From positions 1-64,000 of the forward strand of contig JANYDS010000096.1 of assembly GCA_025363475.1 (NCBI GenBank): DNA of 64,000 bases. The letters are read 5' to 3'. The notes beneath the pieces are model-generated. The model did no database searches. It saw only the letters and a list, made by a program, of their open reading frames with translations, and was not told the origin of the DNA. Below, in pieces: positions 18,880 to 28,051 of this stretch. This DNA is from Terriglobia bacterium (GTDB lineage: Bacteria; Acidobacteriota; Terriglobia; Bryobacterales; Bryobacteraceae). Numbering within the stretch: the first letter of the stretch is position 1; every line of letters begins with the position of its first letter. A program made the position numbers and the translations under genes.

Positions 18880-21156
18880 ATGAAATTTTCATATAACTGG
18901 ATCAGCGAGTTCATCGATGGCCTGGAACCTTCGGCGGAGTCTCTGGAGCGAATAATCACCATTAAGACCGCAGAGTGCGAGGGCGTGGATTCATTTGGTC
19001 GCGGTCTCGCTGGCGCGGTTAGTGCAGAGGTGGAAAGCGTTGAGCCAATCGAGGGAAGCAAGAACGTAAAGGCTACAGTCCTCACAAACCTCTACGGCAG
19101 GAAAACGGTAGTCTGCGGCGCACCTAACTGCCGTACCGGGCTCCACGCGGTATACGTTCCTGTGGCTCCGAAAACCGTAGGCGGAATCGTGAGCGATGGA
19201 ATGCTCGCGAGTGAATCGGACCTCGGTGTCAGCAACGACCATGCGGGGATCATCGAGCTTACCGACAATGAGCGCTTGCCCGCGCTAGACCACGTTATTG
19301 AAATTGATAACAAGAGCATTACGCACCGGCCCGATTTGTGGGGTCATCACGGTATGGCTCGCGAAGTGGCTGCGATCACGGCTAAACTACTACGCGAGCC
19401 AGCCAATCTGAGTCTGCTCCCCGAAGCCGGGGGGCCGGTCAAAATCGAAATCGAAGACACTTCTCTCTGCCTGCGGTACAGCGCGCTCGTCTTCGAAAAC
19501 GTCACCGTTCGGCGGTCGCCGCTTTGGCTGCGGGCCCGGCTGACATCCATCGGGCTGAACCCGATCAACAACATTGTTGATTTGACTAACTACATCATGG
19601 CTGAATTGGCGCAGCCCATGCATGCGTTTGACCGCGAGAAACTGCACGGTGACACCATCTTTGCCCGACCAGCGCGCGAAGGCGAAAGTATTATTGCGCT
19701 CAACGATGAGACTTACGAACTCTCTCCATCAAATGTAGTGATCGCAGACGCATCCGGCCCTATCGCAATAGCCGGAGTCATCGGTGGGCGCGACAGCGCC
19801 ATTTCGGCGACAACAACGACCATAGTCCTCGAAAGCGCCAGCTTCCAGGCCTCCAGCGTCCGCAAGACTTCGTCCGCATTGAAGCTGCGCACCGATGCCT
19901 CCATGCGGTTTGAAAAGGCCCAGGACCCGCACAATACCGTCCGGGCGCTGGCCCGCGCCATCGAGTTGCTGGAAGAGCTTTCTCCCGGCATCAGGCTGGT
20001 GGGCGGACTGGCCGACAGCGGTCGCGAAATCCCCGTACCCGCGCCGATTCAGCTCGACCTCGACTGGCTTGCCCGCAAACTCGGCTGCACGCTTGAAAGT
20101 CCACGGGTCCGCGCCATCCTGGAAAGTCTGGAATTCAAAGTCAGCGATGATTTTACTGTCACAATCCCTTCGTGGCGCGCCACGAAAGACGTAGCAACGC
20201 CGGAAGATCTGGTGGAAGAAGTGGGCCGGATGATTGGCTATGATTCCATCGAACCCAAGGCGCCGGAAGTTGCCTGCGCACCTTCATACGACCCTCCCGA
20301 GCGCGAATTTCTGCGCCGCGTGAAGCGCACTATTGCCGCGCAGGGCTTCACCGAAGTTTCCAATTACTCATTCATCAGTGAAGAAGACGCGCGGCGCTTT
20401 GGTCTGGCCGTTGAAGATCATGTCCGCGTGCTGAACCCGATTGCCGCGGGCCAGGAATTGATGCGCACTTCGCTGCTGCCCGGCATCCACCGCAACATCG
20501 TAGAAAACGCCAAACATTTCGACAGTTTCCGTCTTTTTGAAACCGGGCGCGAAATCCACAAACAGAAAAATGCCAAGCCGGAAGAAGTTACTCATCTGAT
20601 GGCTGCGATTTATTCAAAGGATGATGGCCGAGCCGCGCTGCTTGAACTCAAGCGAACAGCGGAGTGTCTGGTCCCCGGCATTTCGGTGCGGCCAACTGAG
20701 CCACGCCCCTGGGAGCATCCGGCCCGCTGCGCAGCTATTTACCTCGGCGATGTCGAAGTGGGACGACTCAGCGAATTGCATCCGTCTCTGGTCGAATCGG
20801 GCCGCGCCGCAGTGATCGATCTGGACCTCGACCGCATTCCTCGCAGTATCGATGCACGCTACATCCCCATCCGGAAATTCCCCTCCAGCGCATTCGATCT
20901 TTCCCTGATCGCGGGCGTACGCGAACTTGCCGGAGTGCTGGAAAACCAGGTACGCGACTTTGCCGGCGAACACACGGAATCAGTGGAATATGTGCGTGAG
21001 TATCAGGGTCCGCCGCTCCCTGCGGGCAAGAAAAGCGTTACCTTCCGCATACTTGCCGGGGCTCCGGACCGCACCCTGACAACAGCAGACATTACAGCCG
21101 TGCGGGAGCGCATCCTGAACGGGTTCCTCGCGCTTGGTTACGAATCCCGCGAATAG
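18880..21156 (+). CDS. pheT: Phenylalanyl-tRNA synthetase beta subunit
   Basis: 758 residues, the typical range. Order of domains: start MKFSYNWISEFIDG, tRNA-binding EMAP-like domain with VVCGAPNCRTG (residues 75-85), B3/B4 editing domain (NNIVDLTNYIMAELAQPMHA, residues 228-247), B5 domain, synthetase core-like domain (FTEVSNYSFIS), and a C-terminal anticodon-binding ferredoxin-like domain (PSSAFDLSLIAGV, LPAGKKSVTFRI). The C-terminus overlaps the end of the YkgJ-family gene on the other strand by 19 bases. Confidence 0.97.
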   Translation: MKFSYNWISEFIDGLEPSAESLERIITIKTAECEGVDSFGRGLAGAVSAEVESVEPIEGSKNVKATVLTNLYGRKTVVCGAPNCRTGLHAVYVPVAPKTVGGIVSDGMLASESDLGVSNDHAGIIELTDNERLPALDHVIEIDNKSITHRPDLWGHHGMAREVAAITAKLLREPANLSLLPEAGGPVKIEIEDTSLCLRYSALVFENVTVRRSPLWLRARLTSIGLNPINNIVDLTNYIMAELAQPMHAFDREKLHGDTIFARPAREGESIIALNDETYELSPSNVVIADASGPIAIAGVIGGRDSAISATTTTIVLESASFQASSVRKTSSALKLRTDASMRFEKAQDPHNTVRALARAIELLEELSPGIRLVGGLADSGREIPVPAPIQLDLDWLARKLGCTLESPRVRAILESLEFKVSDDFTVTIPSWRATKDVATPEDLVEEVGRMIGYDSIEPKAPEVACAPSYDPPEREFLRRVKRTIAAQGFTEVSNYSFISEEDARRFGLAVEDHVRVLNPIAAGQELMRTSLLPGIHRNIVENAKHFDSFRLFETGREIHKQKNAKPEEVTHLMAAIYSKDDGRAALLELKRTAECLVPGISVRPTEPRPWEHPARCAAIYLGDVEVGRLSELHPSLVESGRAAVIDLDLDRIPRSIDARYIPIRKFPSSAFDLSLIAGVRELAGVLENQVRDFAGEHTESVEYVREYQGPPLPAGKKSVTFRILAGAPDRTLTTADITAVRERILNGFLALGYESRE

Positions 21157-21560
21157 CTGCCGGTGTAATGAGCCGGATACGCGGCGCGCATCTCTGCCGC
21201 CTCCGCGCGAGCGAACTGAATATTAACTAACTCACCCTGTCCGATCCCCGGGCACCACTCTGCGGTCTTCCTCCAATTCCCGGTATTCCCCACCAGTTCC
21301 GGCCAGTAAGGAAATGTGCGGCATTGGAGTGGTTTTGCCGTATGCACTGAACACCCATCCGCTTTCAGAAACTCACACTGCGCATGACGAGGCACCCGCA
21401 AGCGCCGCTGGTTCTTCGTACGAAAGACAAACCGGGCTTCGAAATCACCTGTTGTCAGATTCAAAAACTCAGCCAGCCGGAAAATATCGTCCTCCGTCAA
21501 ATAGACGAATCCCTGTTGTTCACAGCACTTCGTACAACCGGGCTGGCATTCAAAACGCAT
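21138..21560 (-). CDS. YkgJ-family cysteine cluster protein
   Basis: 140 residues with the family's eight-cysteine pattern: CQPGCTKCC near the N-terminus, then CEFLKADGCSVHTAKPLQCRT and a later WCPGIG. These cysteines probably bind zinc or an iron-sulfur cluster. Proteins of this family are widespread and their role is not established. The gene converges with pheT and is divergent from the small membrane protein gene downstream. Confidence 0.88.
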   Translation of the reverse strand: MRFECQPGCTKCCEQQGFVYLTEDDIFRLAEFLNLTTGDFEARFVFRTKNQRRLRVPRHAQCEFLKADGCSVHTAKPLQCRTFPYWPELVGNTGNWRKTAEWCPGIGQGELVNIQFARAEAAEMRAAYPAHYTGSYSRDS

Positions 21561-21586
21561 GTGAAAAGTGATGATACACTCCAGCC

Positions 21587-21943
21587 ATGATCAAGCACGG
21601 GCTCAAAGGTTTGAGCTGGTTCTGCTTTCTCGCCGGTCTATGGCTCACCGCAATGGAAGCCATCCAGCGCTATCCCGGTTTTGAGGGCCGCTTGCTGATT
21701 GCGCTGCTGATTACGGGCCAGAGTCTTGCCGCCGCCTTAGTGCCCGGCCGCAAGATCCTGCTGCCCGGCGCAGGAGCCATGCTGACCATCGGGGCCTCTG
21801 CAATCCGGAACACCCTGACGGCCTCACACTTCGAAGGCTACGCGCTTGTAGTTGGTATCGCCTGCGTTCTGCAGGCTGCGCTTACCGCGGCGACTGCGGT
21901 ATCGCCGCACCATCCGCCCGCGGATCAGATCCGCCGTACTTAA
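21587..21943 (+). CDS. Small hypothetical membrane protein
   Basis: 118 residues with about four hydrophobic segments (GLSWFCFLAGLWLTAM, LLIALLITGQSLAAALV, a central glycine/alanine-rich segment, and YALVVGIACVLQAALTAA). No known motif. The last 62 bases overlap the 3' end of the convergent gamma-glutamyltransferase gene, where the reading loses hydrophobicity, so the natural end may be constrained by the other gene. The composition is consistent with a real inner-membrane protein; function unknown. Confidence 0.6.
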   Translation: MIKHGLKGLSWFCFLAGLWLTAMEAIQRYPGFEGRLLIALLITGQSLAAALVPGRKILLPGAGAMLTIGASAIRNTLTASHFEGYALVVGIACVLQAALTAATAVSPHHPPADQIRRT

Positions 21944-23567
21944 CGCCCTTCTCATCCACCATCACCACATTCCCGCGACCCATATTTGACCCGGAAAATG
22001 GTTCCGTCACACGCAGCTTGTGGCCCCGTGCCGTCAGTTCGCTCCGCACCTTCTCCGGTACTCTCGATTCAATGGATACGTCGCAGCCGTCGAAGCTTGC
22101 TTTCGTGAAACGTGGAGCCTCCATCGCCGCCTGAATGTTGAAGCCAAAATCTGCGATATTTGAGACAAACTGCGCATGAGCCTGCGCCTGATTAAACCCG
22201 CCCATAATCCCAAAGCCCACCTTCACTTCGCCCTTCTCCATAAAGGCCGGAATAATTGTAGTTTGCGGACGCTTCCGCGGCTCCAGTGAATTCACTCGAC
22301 CCGGTTCATAATCAAACAGACCGCCACGGTTGTGCAGAATCATGCCGGTTCCCGGCACAACCAATCCTGTCCCGAAGTCAGAATACAAGCTCTGAATGAG
22401 TGACACGATATTGCCTTCCTTATCGACCACAGTCAGGTAAGTCGTATCTTTACCCACTTCATTCAGGCGCGCCAGTAAGTCAGAAGGCATAACCTGGCAG
22501 TGCGCTTCTTTCTCGCTAATCGTCTTCGCCTGAAGCTTCGCCCGGTCTTTTGAAAGCATCTCCTTGACCGGCTGAGGACTAAATCGTGAATCACCCACAT
22601 ATTTAGTCAAATCCGCATAAGCCAGCTTCTTCGCTTCCATCATGACGTGCAGCGCCTGGGTACTGTTCTGCCCGTACTGCGCCAAAGGGAACTGCTCCAT
22701 AATGTTGAGCATCGTAAGGGCTGCAATTCCCTGACCATTCGGAGGTAACTCCCAAACTGTCCAGCCGTGATAAGTCGTGGAAATCGGGTCCACCCATTCG
22801 GACTGGAACAGTTCCAGATCTTCCGCCACCATAGTCCCGCCCTGCTCTTTTGAAAACTCAAGCAATGCCTTCGCCAGCGGCCCTTTATAAAAACCATCAC
22901 GGCCATTCTGCGCGATCATCGTCAGCGTCTTCGCGTAGTCCCGGTTTTTGAAAACCTGACCAGGTGCAGGCGCGTGACCACCCGGCATGAATGTCGCGGC
23001 AAAGTTCGGCGCATCAATCACGCGCCTCCCGTCAATCTCCCACGTTGCTGAGGCCCTCTCTGCAATCGGCACACCCTGATCCGCAAAATAAATCGCCGGA
23101 GCCAGCAATTCAGCCATCGTCAGACGTCCGAACTTCTTCCGCAGCGCATCCCAGCCAGCAACCGCGCCCGGCACTGTCACCAGATGAATGCTCTGTCCCG
23201 GAGGCTTGCCGTTCACGCCCTTCGACTTAAGCACTTCAGTGCTCAGGCCTTTCGGTGACCAGCCGGTCGAATTCAAACCATACAGCTTCTTCGCCTTCGC
23301 ATCCCAGACGATGGCCAGCAGGTCGCCGCCCACGCCGTTCATCATCGGTTCAGTCGTACCCAGCACTGCGTTCGCCGCAATTGCCGCATCTACCGCACTT
23401 CCGCCACGGTCAAGAATTGCCGCCCCGGCCTGGGAGGCCAGCACTTGACTGGTGGCTACAATTCCCGCTGTACTCACTACAGTGGAACGCGCCTGATCGG
23501 GATATTTCGACTGCGCAACGAGTGATCCGGCTGCCAGCAAAGCAACTAATACGCACTGAAGGTTCAT
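21882..23567 (-). CDS. ggt: Gamma-glutamyltransferase (first copy)
   Basis: 561 residues starting MNLQCVLVALLAAGSLVAQ, a Sec signal peptide; the frame extends 26 codons upstream but those are not signal-like. Ntn-hydrolase precursor that cleaves itself before a threonine: Thr375 in KDTTYLTVVDKEGN matches the TTH..VVD site of known enzymes. Also seen are GGSAVDAAIAANAVLG and GVGGDLLAIVWD. It acts in the periplasm or outside, hydrolysing gamma-glutamyl peptides such as glutathione, or transferring the glutamyl group. The usual second GG motif after the cleavage site appears as HNRGGLFD. It is divergent from the TonB receptor gene. Confidence 0.93.
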   Translation of the reverse strand: MNLQCVLVALLAAGSLVAQSKYPDQARSTVVSTAGIVATSQVLASQAGAAILDRGGSAVDAAIAANAVLGTTEPMMNGVGGDLLAIVWDAKAKKLYGLNSTGWSPKGLSTEVLKSKGVNGKPPGQSIHLVTVPGAVAGWDALRKKFGRLTMAELLAPAIYFADQGVPIAERASATWEIDGRRVIDAPNFAATFMPGGHAPAPGQVFKNRDYAKTLTMIAQNGRDGFYKGPLAKALLEFSKEQGGTMVAEDLELFQSEWVDPISTTYHGWTVWELPPNGQGIAALTMLNIMEQFPLAQYGQNSTQALHVMMEAKKLAYADLTKYVGDSRFSPQPVKEMLSKDRAKLQAKTISEKEAHCQVMPSDLLARLNEVGKDTTYLTVVDKEGNIVSLIQSLYSDFGTGLVVPGTGMILHNRGGLFDYEPGRVNSLEPRKRPQTTIIPAFMEKGEVKVGFGIMGGFNQAQAHAQFVSNIADFGFNIQAAMEAPRFTKASFDGCDVSIESRVPEKVRSELTARGHKLRVTEPFSGSNMGRGNVVMVDEKGVKYGGSDPRADGAAIPQSPR

Positions 23568-23605
23568 GGCTGTGGAGAATATCAGACCCCGAGCGCCAGT
23601 GCCAG

Positions 23606-23632
23606 CCTGACACGTGACACCTGACACGTGAC
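23606..23632. repeat. Two 13-bp direct repeats with embedded CACGTG
   Basis: The 13-mer CCTGACACGTGAC occurs at 23606-23618 and again at 23620-23632, one base apart, giving a 14-base period. Each copy contains the palindrome CACGTG. The pair lies in the gap between the divergent gamma-glutamyltransferase and TonB receptor genes, where it could be a tandem regulator site or a small slippage duplication. Confidence 0.6.
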
Positions 23633-23828
23633 CGCGTGTTAACACCAGGCTTCCCGTCGCAATACCCGGCCCCGCTTGCCGTTTCCGAAGGCGCGCTTTC
23701 CGTTCCCCTGATGCGGTGCGCGCACGTCATGAAGGGGACACTATGCGATTCCACTATACGCCTTTCTACTGATTTCCCTTTGCACCTCTGCGCTGTTTGG
23801 CCAAACCTTCCGGGGTGCCATTAACGGC

Positions 23829-26800
23829 GTGGTTGAAGACCCTTCCGGTGCCGTACTTGCCGGAGCCAAACTGACGGCTATCAACGCCGGTACCGGTGCT
23901 TCCCGCATCACCGCGTCGGGGACCAGCGGCGAATTCTCGTTTCCTGATCTCCCCACCGGCAAATACGCGGTAACTGCGAACAAAGAGGGCTTCTCTGAAC
24001 AAAAGAGCGAGGCGGAAGTCGCCGTCTCGCGCGTCTCAACCATCACGTTCCGGCTGGCGCTGGCCTCGCAGACTTCCACCGTCTCGGTCGGTGCCACTGC
24101 GGAAACCATTGAGACCTCATCCACAACCATCACAAGTGTTGTAAACACCAAAACCGTGAGTGACCTGCCCATGAACGGCCGCGACTTCCGCCAGATGCTG
24201 AAGCTGGCACCGGGCGTGTCTGCCAACACTACATCAATTATCGGCGGGCGCGTGGGCGGCAACAACTACATGATCGACGGAGCTGACAACAACGACGGTT
24301 TCCAGAACGCTGCCGCAGTCAATCAGGGCGGCGTGGCAGGCATCTCCGGTACACTTCTGCCAGTCGAGGCAATTGACCAGTTCTCAGTGGCCACCAATGG
24401 CAGCGCCGAGATGGGCCGCAACAGCGGCGGTGTCGTCAACATCGTCATCAAATCGGGCACAAACAGTCTGCACGGCAGCGCGTTCTATTTCAACCGCAAC
24501 GAGTACTTCGCAGCCAACACCCCACTCGCGCCAGCCGGAGCCAAAGTTCGACGCATCCGCAACCAGCAGGGTGGTTTCTCCCTCGGCGGCCCGATTAAAA
24601 AGAACAAGACGTTCTTCTTCCTCACTGGCGAATATCAAGTGGCCGATGCCTCCAATGCCACGGCCGTGACGACGCTTTCAAAAGCCTGGGTAGATCAGGG
24701 CCGGGCCAGTCTCGCTACGTTCAACATCACGCCTAACCCCGTCACCGCCAACCTGATTTCATTCTGGCCGTCGCGTGTTCGTACCGGCGGCGCAGTGGTC
24801 AACAACTTCTTCTCCACTGACCCCAACACCTACAACAGCTACAACGGAATCATCAAAATCGACCACACCATCAACCAGGCAAACTCCATCAGCCTGCGCT
24901 ACTACGGCGGCACCGGAACGCAGAGGGCCGTAGTCGATTCTCTGGCGCCGTTCAGTGAATATTTCCAGGTAGCCCCCAGCCATATGCATAACGTTGCCAC
25001 CGCGCTCACCAGCGTGATTTCGCCGCGTATGGTCAACAACCTGGTGATGGGAGCGAACTATTTTCTTCAGACGTTCAACGACCTCGATACCAGCCCTAAC
25101 CCCAGCGCCGCAGGCCTCAACACCGGCGTCACGGCAGGCACACTGGCCGGTTCGCCCACGATCCGCATCTCCGGATTTTCCACCGCCGGCGCCACTCAAC
25201 CCCTCGGGCGGATCGACACCACGGGACACGTCACAGACACCCTGAGCTGGACACGCGGCAGTCATCAGCTCAAAATCGGCGGCGAATACCGTCGTGCCCT
25301 GCTCGATATTTTCTACGAAGCCAACACCCGCGGCACCTTCAACTTTGATGGCACCCGCGGCCCCTGGGCTTCCCTCGGCACCTACTCTTCGCAGCAGCGC
25401 GCACTTCTCGATTTCCTCGCCGGCTACCCCACCAACTCAAGCGGCGCAACAATCGTGCGGCCCGCGCCTGGCGTCTCTGTCACCGGCAGTTTCCTGCAGC
25501 GCGACTACACACAGAACTCGCTTGACTGGTTTATTCATGACAACTGGCAGGTCAATCCCGCCCTCTCAGTGAACTTCGGAGTACGCTTCTCTTACCTCGG
25601 CCCGCTCGGTGATGAGAAACATGAAATTACCACGTTCATACCCGGCAAAGGCATCGTCGGACCGGGTAGCGGCCTTGACACCCTCTACCACCGCGACCTC
25701 AACAACTATGCCCCGCGCGTTGGCTTCGCATGGACGCCGTTCAAGGGCAAAGCAACCGTCCTGCGCGGCGGTTATGGAATCTATTACGACGTCCCGGCTG
25801 TTGCTTTTTTCGCAGCCAATACAGGCGCCGGCAACGCAGGTGCGGCGGGCATCAACGCCAACCCTGGCGGCCCCCTGCCCATCTATTCGCTGAGTGCCCC
25901 GGCAGGTCTGGTCCTGCAAACCGGCGTTGATCCCTGGGCCAGCGCCACGGTCCCCATCCTCGGCGTTCTTTCAGTGAATCAGGAACTACGCACGCCTTAT
26001 GTTCAGAACATGAACGTCAACCTGCAGCAGGGCCTGTGGAAGGGGGCGCTGCTGCAGGCAGGTTACGTCGGCAGCCAGGGCCGCAAGCTTATCTACACTC
26101 GCGATATCAATGCAGCGTTGCCGGGCACTGGTTCGGTCCAGTCCCGCCGGCCCTATTCAGCTCAGTACCCGACTCTCGGTGCCATCAACCAGCTGGAATC
26201 AGGGGCCAGTTCCACATATCATTCCCTGCAAACCCAGTTGACACAAAAGTTGTTTCACAACCTTACCGGCAGCCTGGCGTGGACCTGGGGCAAGTCAATC
26301 GATAACGCTTCCGAAGCCCGCAATGTCGTCCCCGGCAGCAGCTACAACCTGGCTGGTGACCGTGGCCGTTCAGATTTCGACGTCCGTCACACCTTCACAG
26401 CCTTCGTGTCTTACAACGTGCCGACATTCGGCTCGCACTTTAAGCTGCTCACCCAGGGCTGGCAGTTGAATGCTTTGACAACCGCCCACACCGGCACGCC
26501 AATTCTCTTCCGCGCCGGAACAGACGTCAACGGCGACGGCGACACCTTCGACCGCATCAACATCATCGGTGACCCCTTCGCCAACCTGCCCGCCGCCAGC
26601 GGCCCCACCAGTCGCGTCTGGGTGAACCGCGCCGCCTTCGCTGCCGCAACCCCCGGCACCATTGGCAGCCTCGGGCGCAACGTGATCTCCGGCCCGGGAT
26701 TCTTCAGCATCGATCCGTCGCTCTTCAAAAACTTCGCCATTACGGAACGTTTCAAAGCCCAGTTCCGAGTTGAAGTCTTCAACGTTCTCAACTGGACCAA

Positions 26801-26936
26801 CTACGCCAATCCCACAGTCACGTTCAACTCAGGAAGTTTCGGTACCATAACAAATACGCGCAACGGCGGTGGTGCGCCCGGTCTCGGTTTCGGCGAGCCG
26901 CGCAACGCACAACTGGCGCTCAAACTTATATGGTAA
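23829..26936 (+). CDS. Oar-like TonB-dependent receptor with carboxypeptidase-regulatory-like domain
   Basis: 1035 residues from the first ordinary start (GTG), but the frame is open from 23733 and the codons at 23748-23828 encode a clear signal peptide and mature N-terminus (LYAFLLISLCTSALFGQTF then RGAINGVVEDPSG), so the real start is upstream at a non-standard codon or the start was lost by a frameshift. Order: carboxypeptidase-like beta domain (first 90 residues), plug domain (SDLPMNGRDFRQMLKLAPGV, DGADNNDGF), and a large beta-barrel ending in LALKLIW. Such acidobacterial outer-membrane receptors probably take up oligosaccharides or peptides. The stop overlaps the dipeptidase start by 7 bases, so a peptide ligand is plausible. 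Confidence 0.88.
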   Translation: MVEDPSGAVLAGAKLTAINAGTGASRITASGTSGEFSFPDLPTGKYAVTANKEGFSEQKSEAEVAVSRVSTITFRLALASQTSTVSVGATAETIETSSTTITSVVNTKTVSDLPMNGRDFRQMLKLAPGVSANTTSIIGGRVGGNNYMIDGADNNDGFQNAAAVNQGGVAGISGTLLPVEAIDQFSVATNGSAEMGRNSGGVVNIVIKSGTNSLHGSAFYFNRNEYFAANTPLAPAGAKVRRIRNQQGGFSLGGPIKKNKTFFFLTGEYQVADASNATAVTTLSKAWVDQGRASLATFNITPNPVTANLISFWPSRVRTGGAVVNNFFSTDPNTYNSYNGIIKIDHTINQANSISLRYYGGTGTQRAVVDSLAPFSEYFQVAPSHMHNVATALTSVISPRMVNNLVMGANYFLQTFNDLDTSPNPSAAGLNTGVTAGTLAGSPTIRISGFSTAGATQPLGRIDTTGHVTDTLSWTRGSHQLKIGGEYRRALLDIFYEANTRGTFNFDGTRGPWASLGTYSSQQRALLDFLAGYPTNSSGATIVRPAPGVSVTGSFLQRDYTQNSLDWFIHDNWQVNPALSVNFGVRFSYLGPLGDEKHEITTFIPGKGIVGPGSGLDTLYHRDLNNYAPRVGFAWTPFKGKATVLRGGYGIYYDVPAVAFFAANTGAGNAGAAGINANPGGPLPIYSLSAPAGLVLQTGVDPWASATVPILGVLSVNQELRTPYVQNMNVNLQQGLWKGALLQAGYVGSQGRKLIYTRDINAALPGTGSVQSRRPYSAQYPTLGAINQLESGASSTYHSLQTQLTQKLFHNLTGSLAWTWGKSIDNASEARNVVPGSSYNLAGDRGRSDFDVRHTFTAFVSYNVPTFGSHFKLLTQGWQLNALTTAHTGTPILFRAGTDVNGDGDTFDRINIIGDPFANLPAASGPTSRVWVNRAAFAAATPGTIGSLGRNVISGPGFFSIDPSLFKNFAITERFKAQFRVEVFNVLNWTNYANPTVTFNSGSFGTITNTRNGGGAPGLGFGEPRNAQLALKLIW

Positions 26937-28048
26937 AAACGGCAGTCACCAGTCTTCTGGTCGCGGGCGTTCTGTTAGCGCAGGCACCCGCCCGCAAGCA
27001 CCGCACTGTGACGGACGCGGAAGTCACGCGCGTCCACAACTCCGCAATCCTCATCGATGCGCACAATGACATCACCACCGAGACCGTCCAGGGTTTGGAT
27101 ATTGGCAAGCCGTCCACCAAAACGCACACCGATCTGCCCCGCATGAAGCAGGGCGGCATGGGTGCGCAGTTCTTTGCGGTCTACGTCGCGTCAAGCTACA
27201 CCGAAGGCAACCATTCGGCCAGGCGAACGCTCGACATGATCGATACCGTCAAACACGACATTATCGAAAAATATCCGTCGGACTTCATGCTTGCCACCAC
27301 CGCCGCGCAGATCCGCGAAGCCCACCGGCAGCACAAGATTGCGGCACTTCTCGGGATCGAAGGCGGCCACGCGATTGAAGACGACCTGCGCCTGTTGCGC
27401 GTCTACTTCAATGAAGGCGTCCGCTACATGACGCTGACGCACTCCAACAACAACAACTGGGCAGATTCCTCGGGCGAAACAAACAAACCCAACAATGGCT
27501 TGAGCCCGTTCGGCAAAGATGTGGTGCGGGAAATGAACCGCCTCGGCATGATTGTGGATATCTCGCACGTAGCCGACAAGACCTTCTGGGACGCCCTCGA
27601 AACCAGCAAAGCCCCGGTCTTCGCCTCGCACTCGGCTGCCCGCGCAATTACTGAAGTGCCGCGCAACATGACGGATGAAATGATCATCGCGATGGCGAAG
27701 AAAGGCGGCGTGGTTCAGATTAATTTGAATTGTGGTTTCATCAGCCAGCAGTATGCGGATGAAGATAAAGCAAAGAAACCCCACGCGAAGCGCGCCACCA
27801 TGGCCGACGTGATGAAGCACATCAACCGTGTAGCTGATATTGCCGGAGTCGATGCAATCGGTCTGGGGAGTGATTTCGACGGAGTGCCCTGCGTGCCTGA
27901 AGGCCTTGAGGGAGTGGAGAAGTGGCAGAACCTGACCCGTGCACTGCTGGAAGACGGCTACTCCCAGGCCGACATCATCAAAATCTACGGAGGCAACACG
28001 CTCCGTCTGATGTCTGAAGTTGAAAAAGTAGCCGCCGCCAGCAAATAA
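26930..28048 (+). CDS. Membrane (renal-type) dipeptidase, peptidase M19
   Basis: 372 residues with a short signal peptide (TAVTSLLVAGVLLAQAP). Zinc dipeptidase of the amidohydrolase fold; metal ligands are visible in LIDAHND, the bridging glutamate in LLGIEGGHAIEDD, the histidine in VDISHVADKTFWD and ASHSAAR, and the C-terminal GLGSDFDGV. It hydrolyses dipeptides, including those with a D-residue, in the periplasm. It overlaps the TonB receptor gene by 7 bases, so import of peptides and their cleavage are probably linked. A gamma-glutamyltransferase gene lies on the other side of the receptor. Confidence 0.93.
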   Translation: MVKTAVTSLLVAGVLLAQAPARKHRTVTDAEVTRVHNSAILIDAHNDITTETVQGLDIGKPSTKTHTDLPRMKQGGMGAQFFAVYVASSYTEGNHSARRTLDMIDTVKHDIIEKYPSDFMLATTAAQIREAHRQHKIAALLGIEGGHAIEDDLRLLRVYFNEGVRYMTLTHSNNNNWADSSGETNKPNNGLSPFGKDVVREMNRLGMIVDISHVADKTFWDALETSKAPVFASHSAARAITEVPRNMTDEMIIAMAKKGGVVQINLNCGFISQQYADEDKAKKPHAKRATMADVMKHINRVADIAGVDAIGLGSDFDGVPCVPEGLEGVEKWQNLTRALLEDGYSQADIIKIYGGNTLRLMSEVEKVAAASK

Positions 28049-28051
28049 CGT

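Noticed and set aside
23606-23632. Possible CRISPR repeat
   Set aside because: Only two copies, one base apart, with no spacers and no cas gene nearby.
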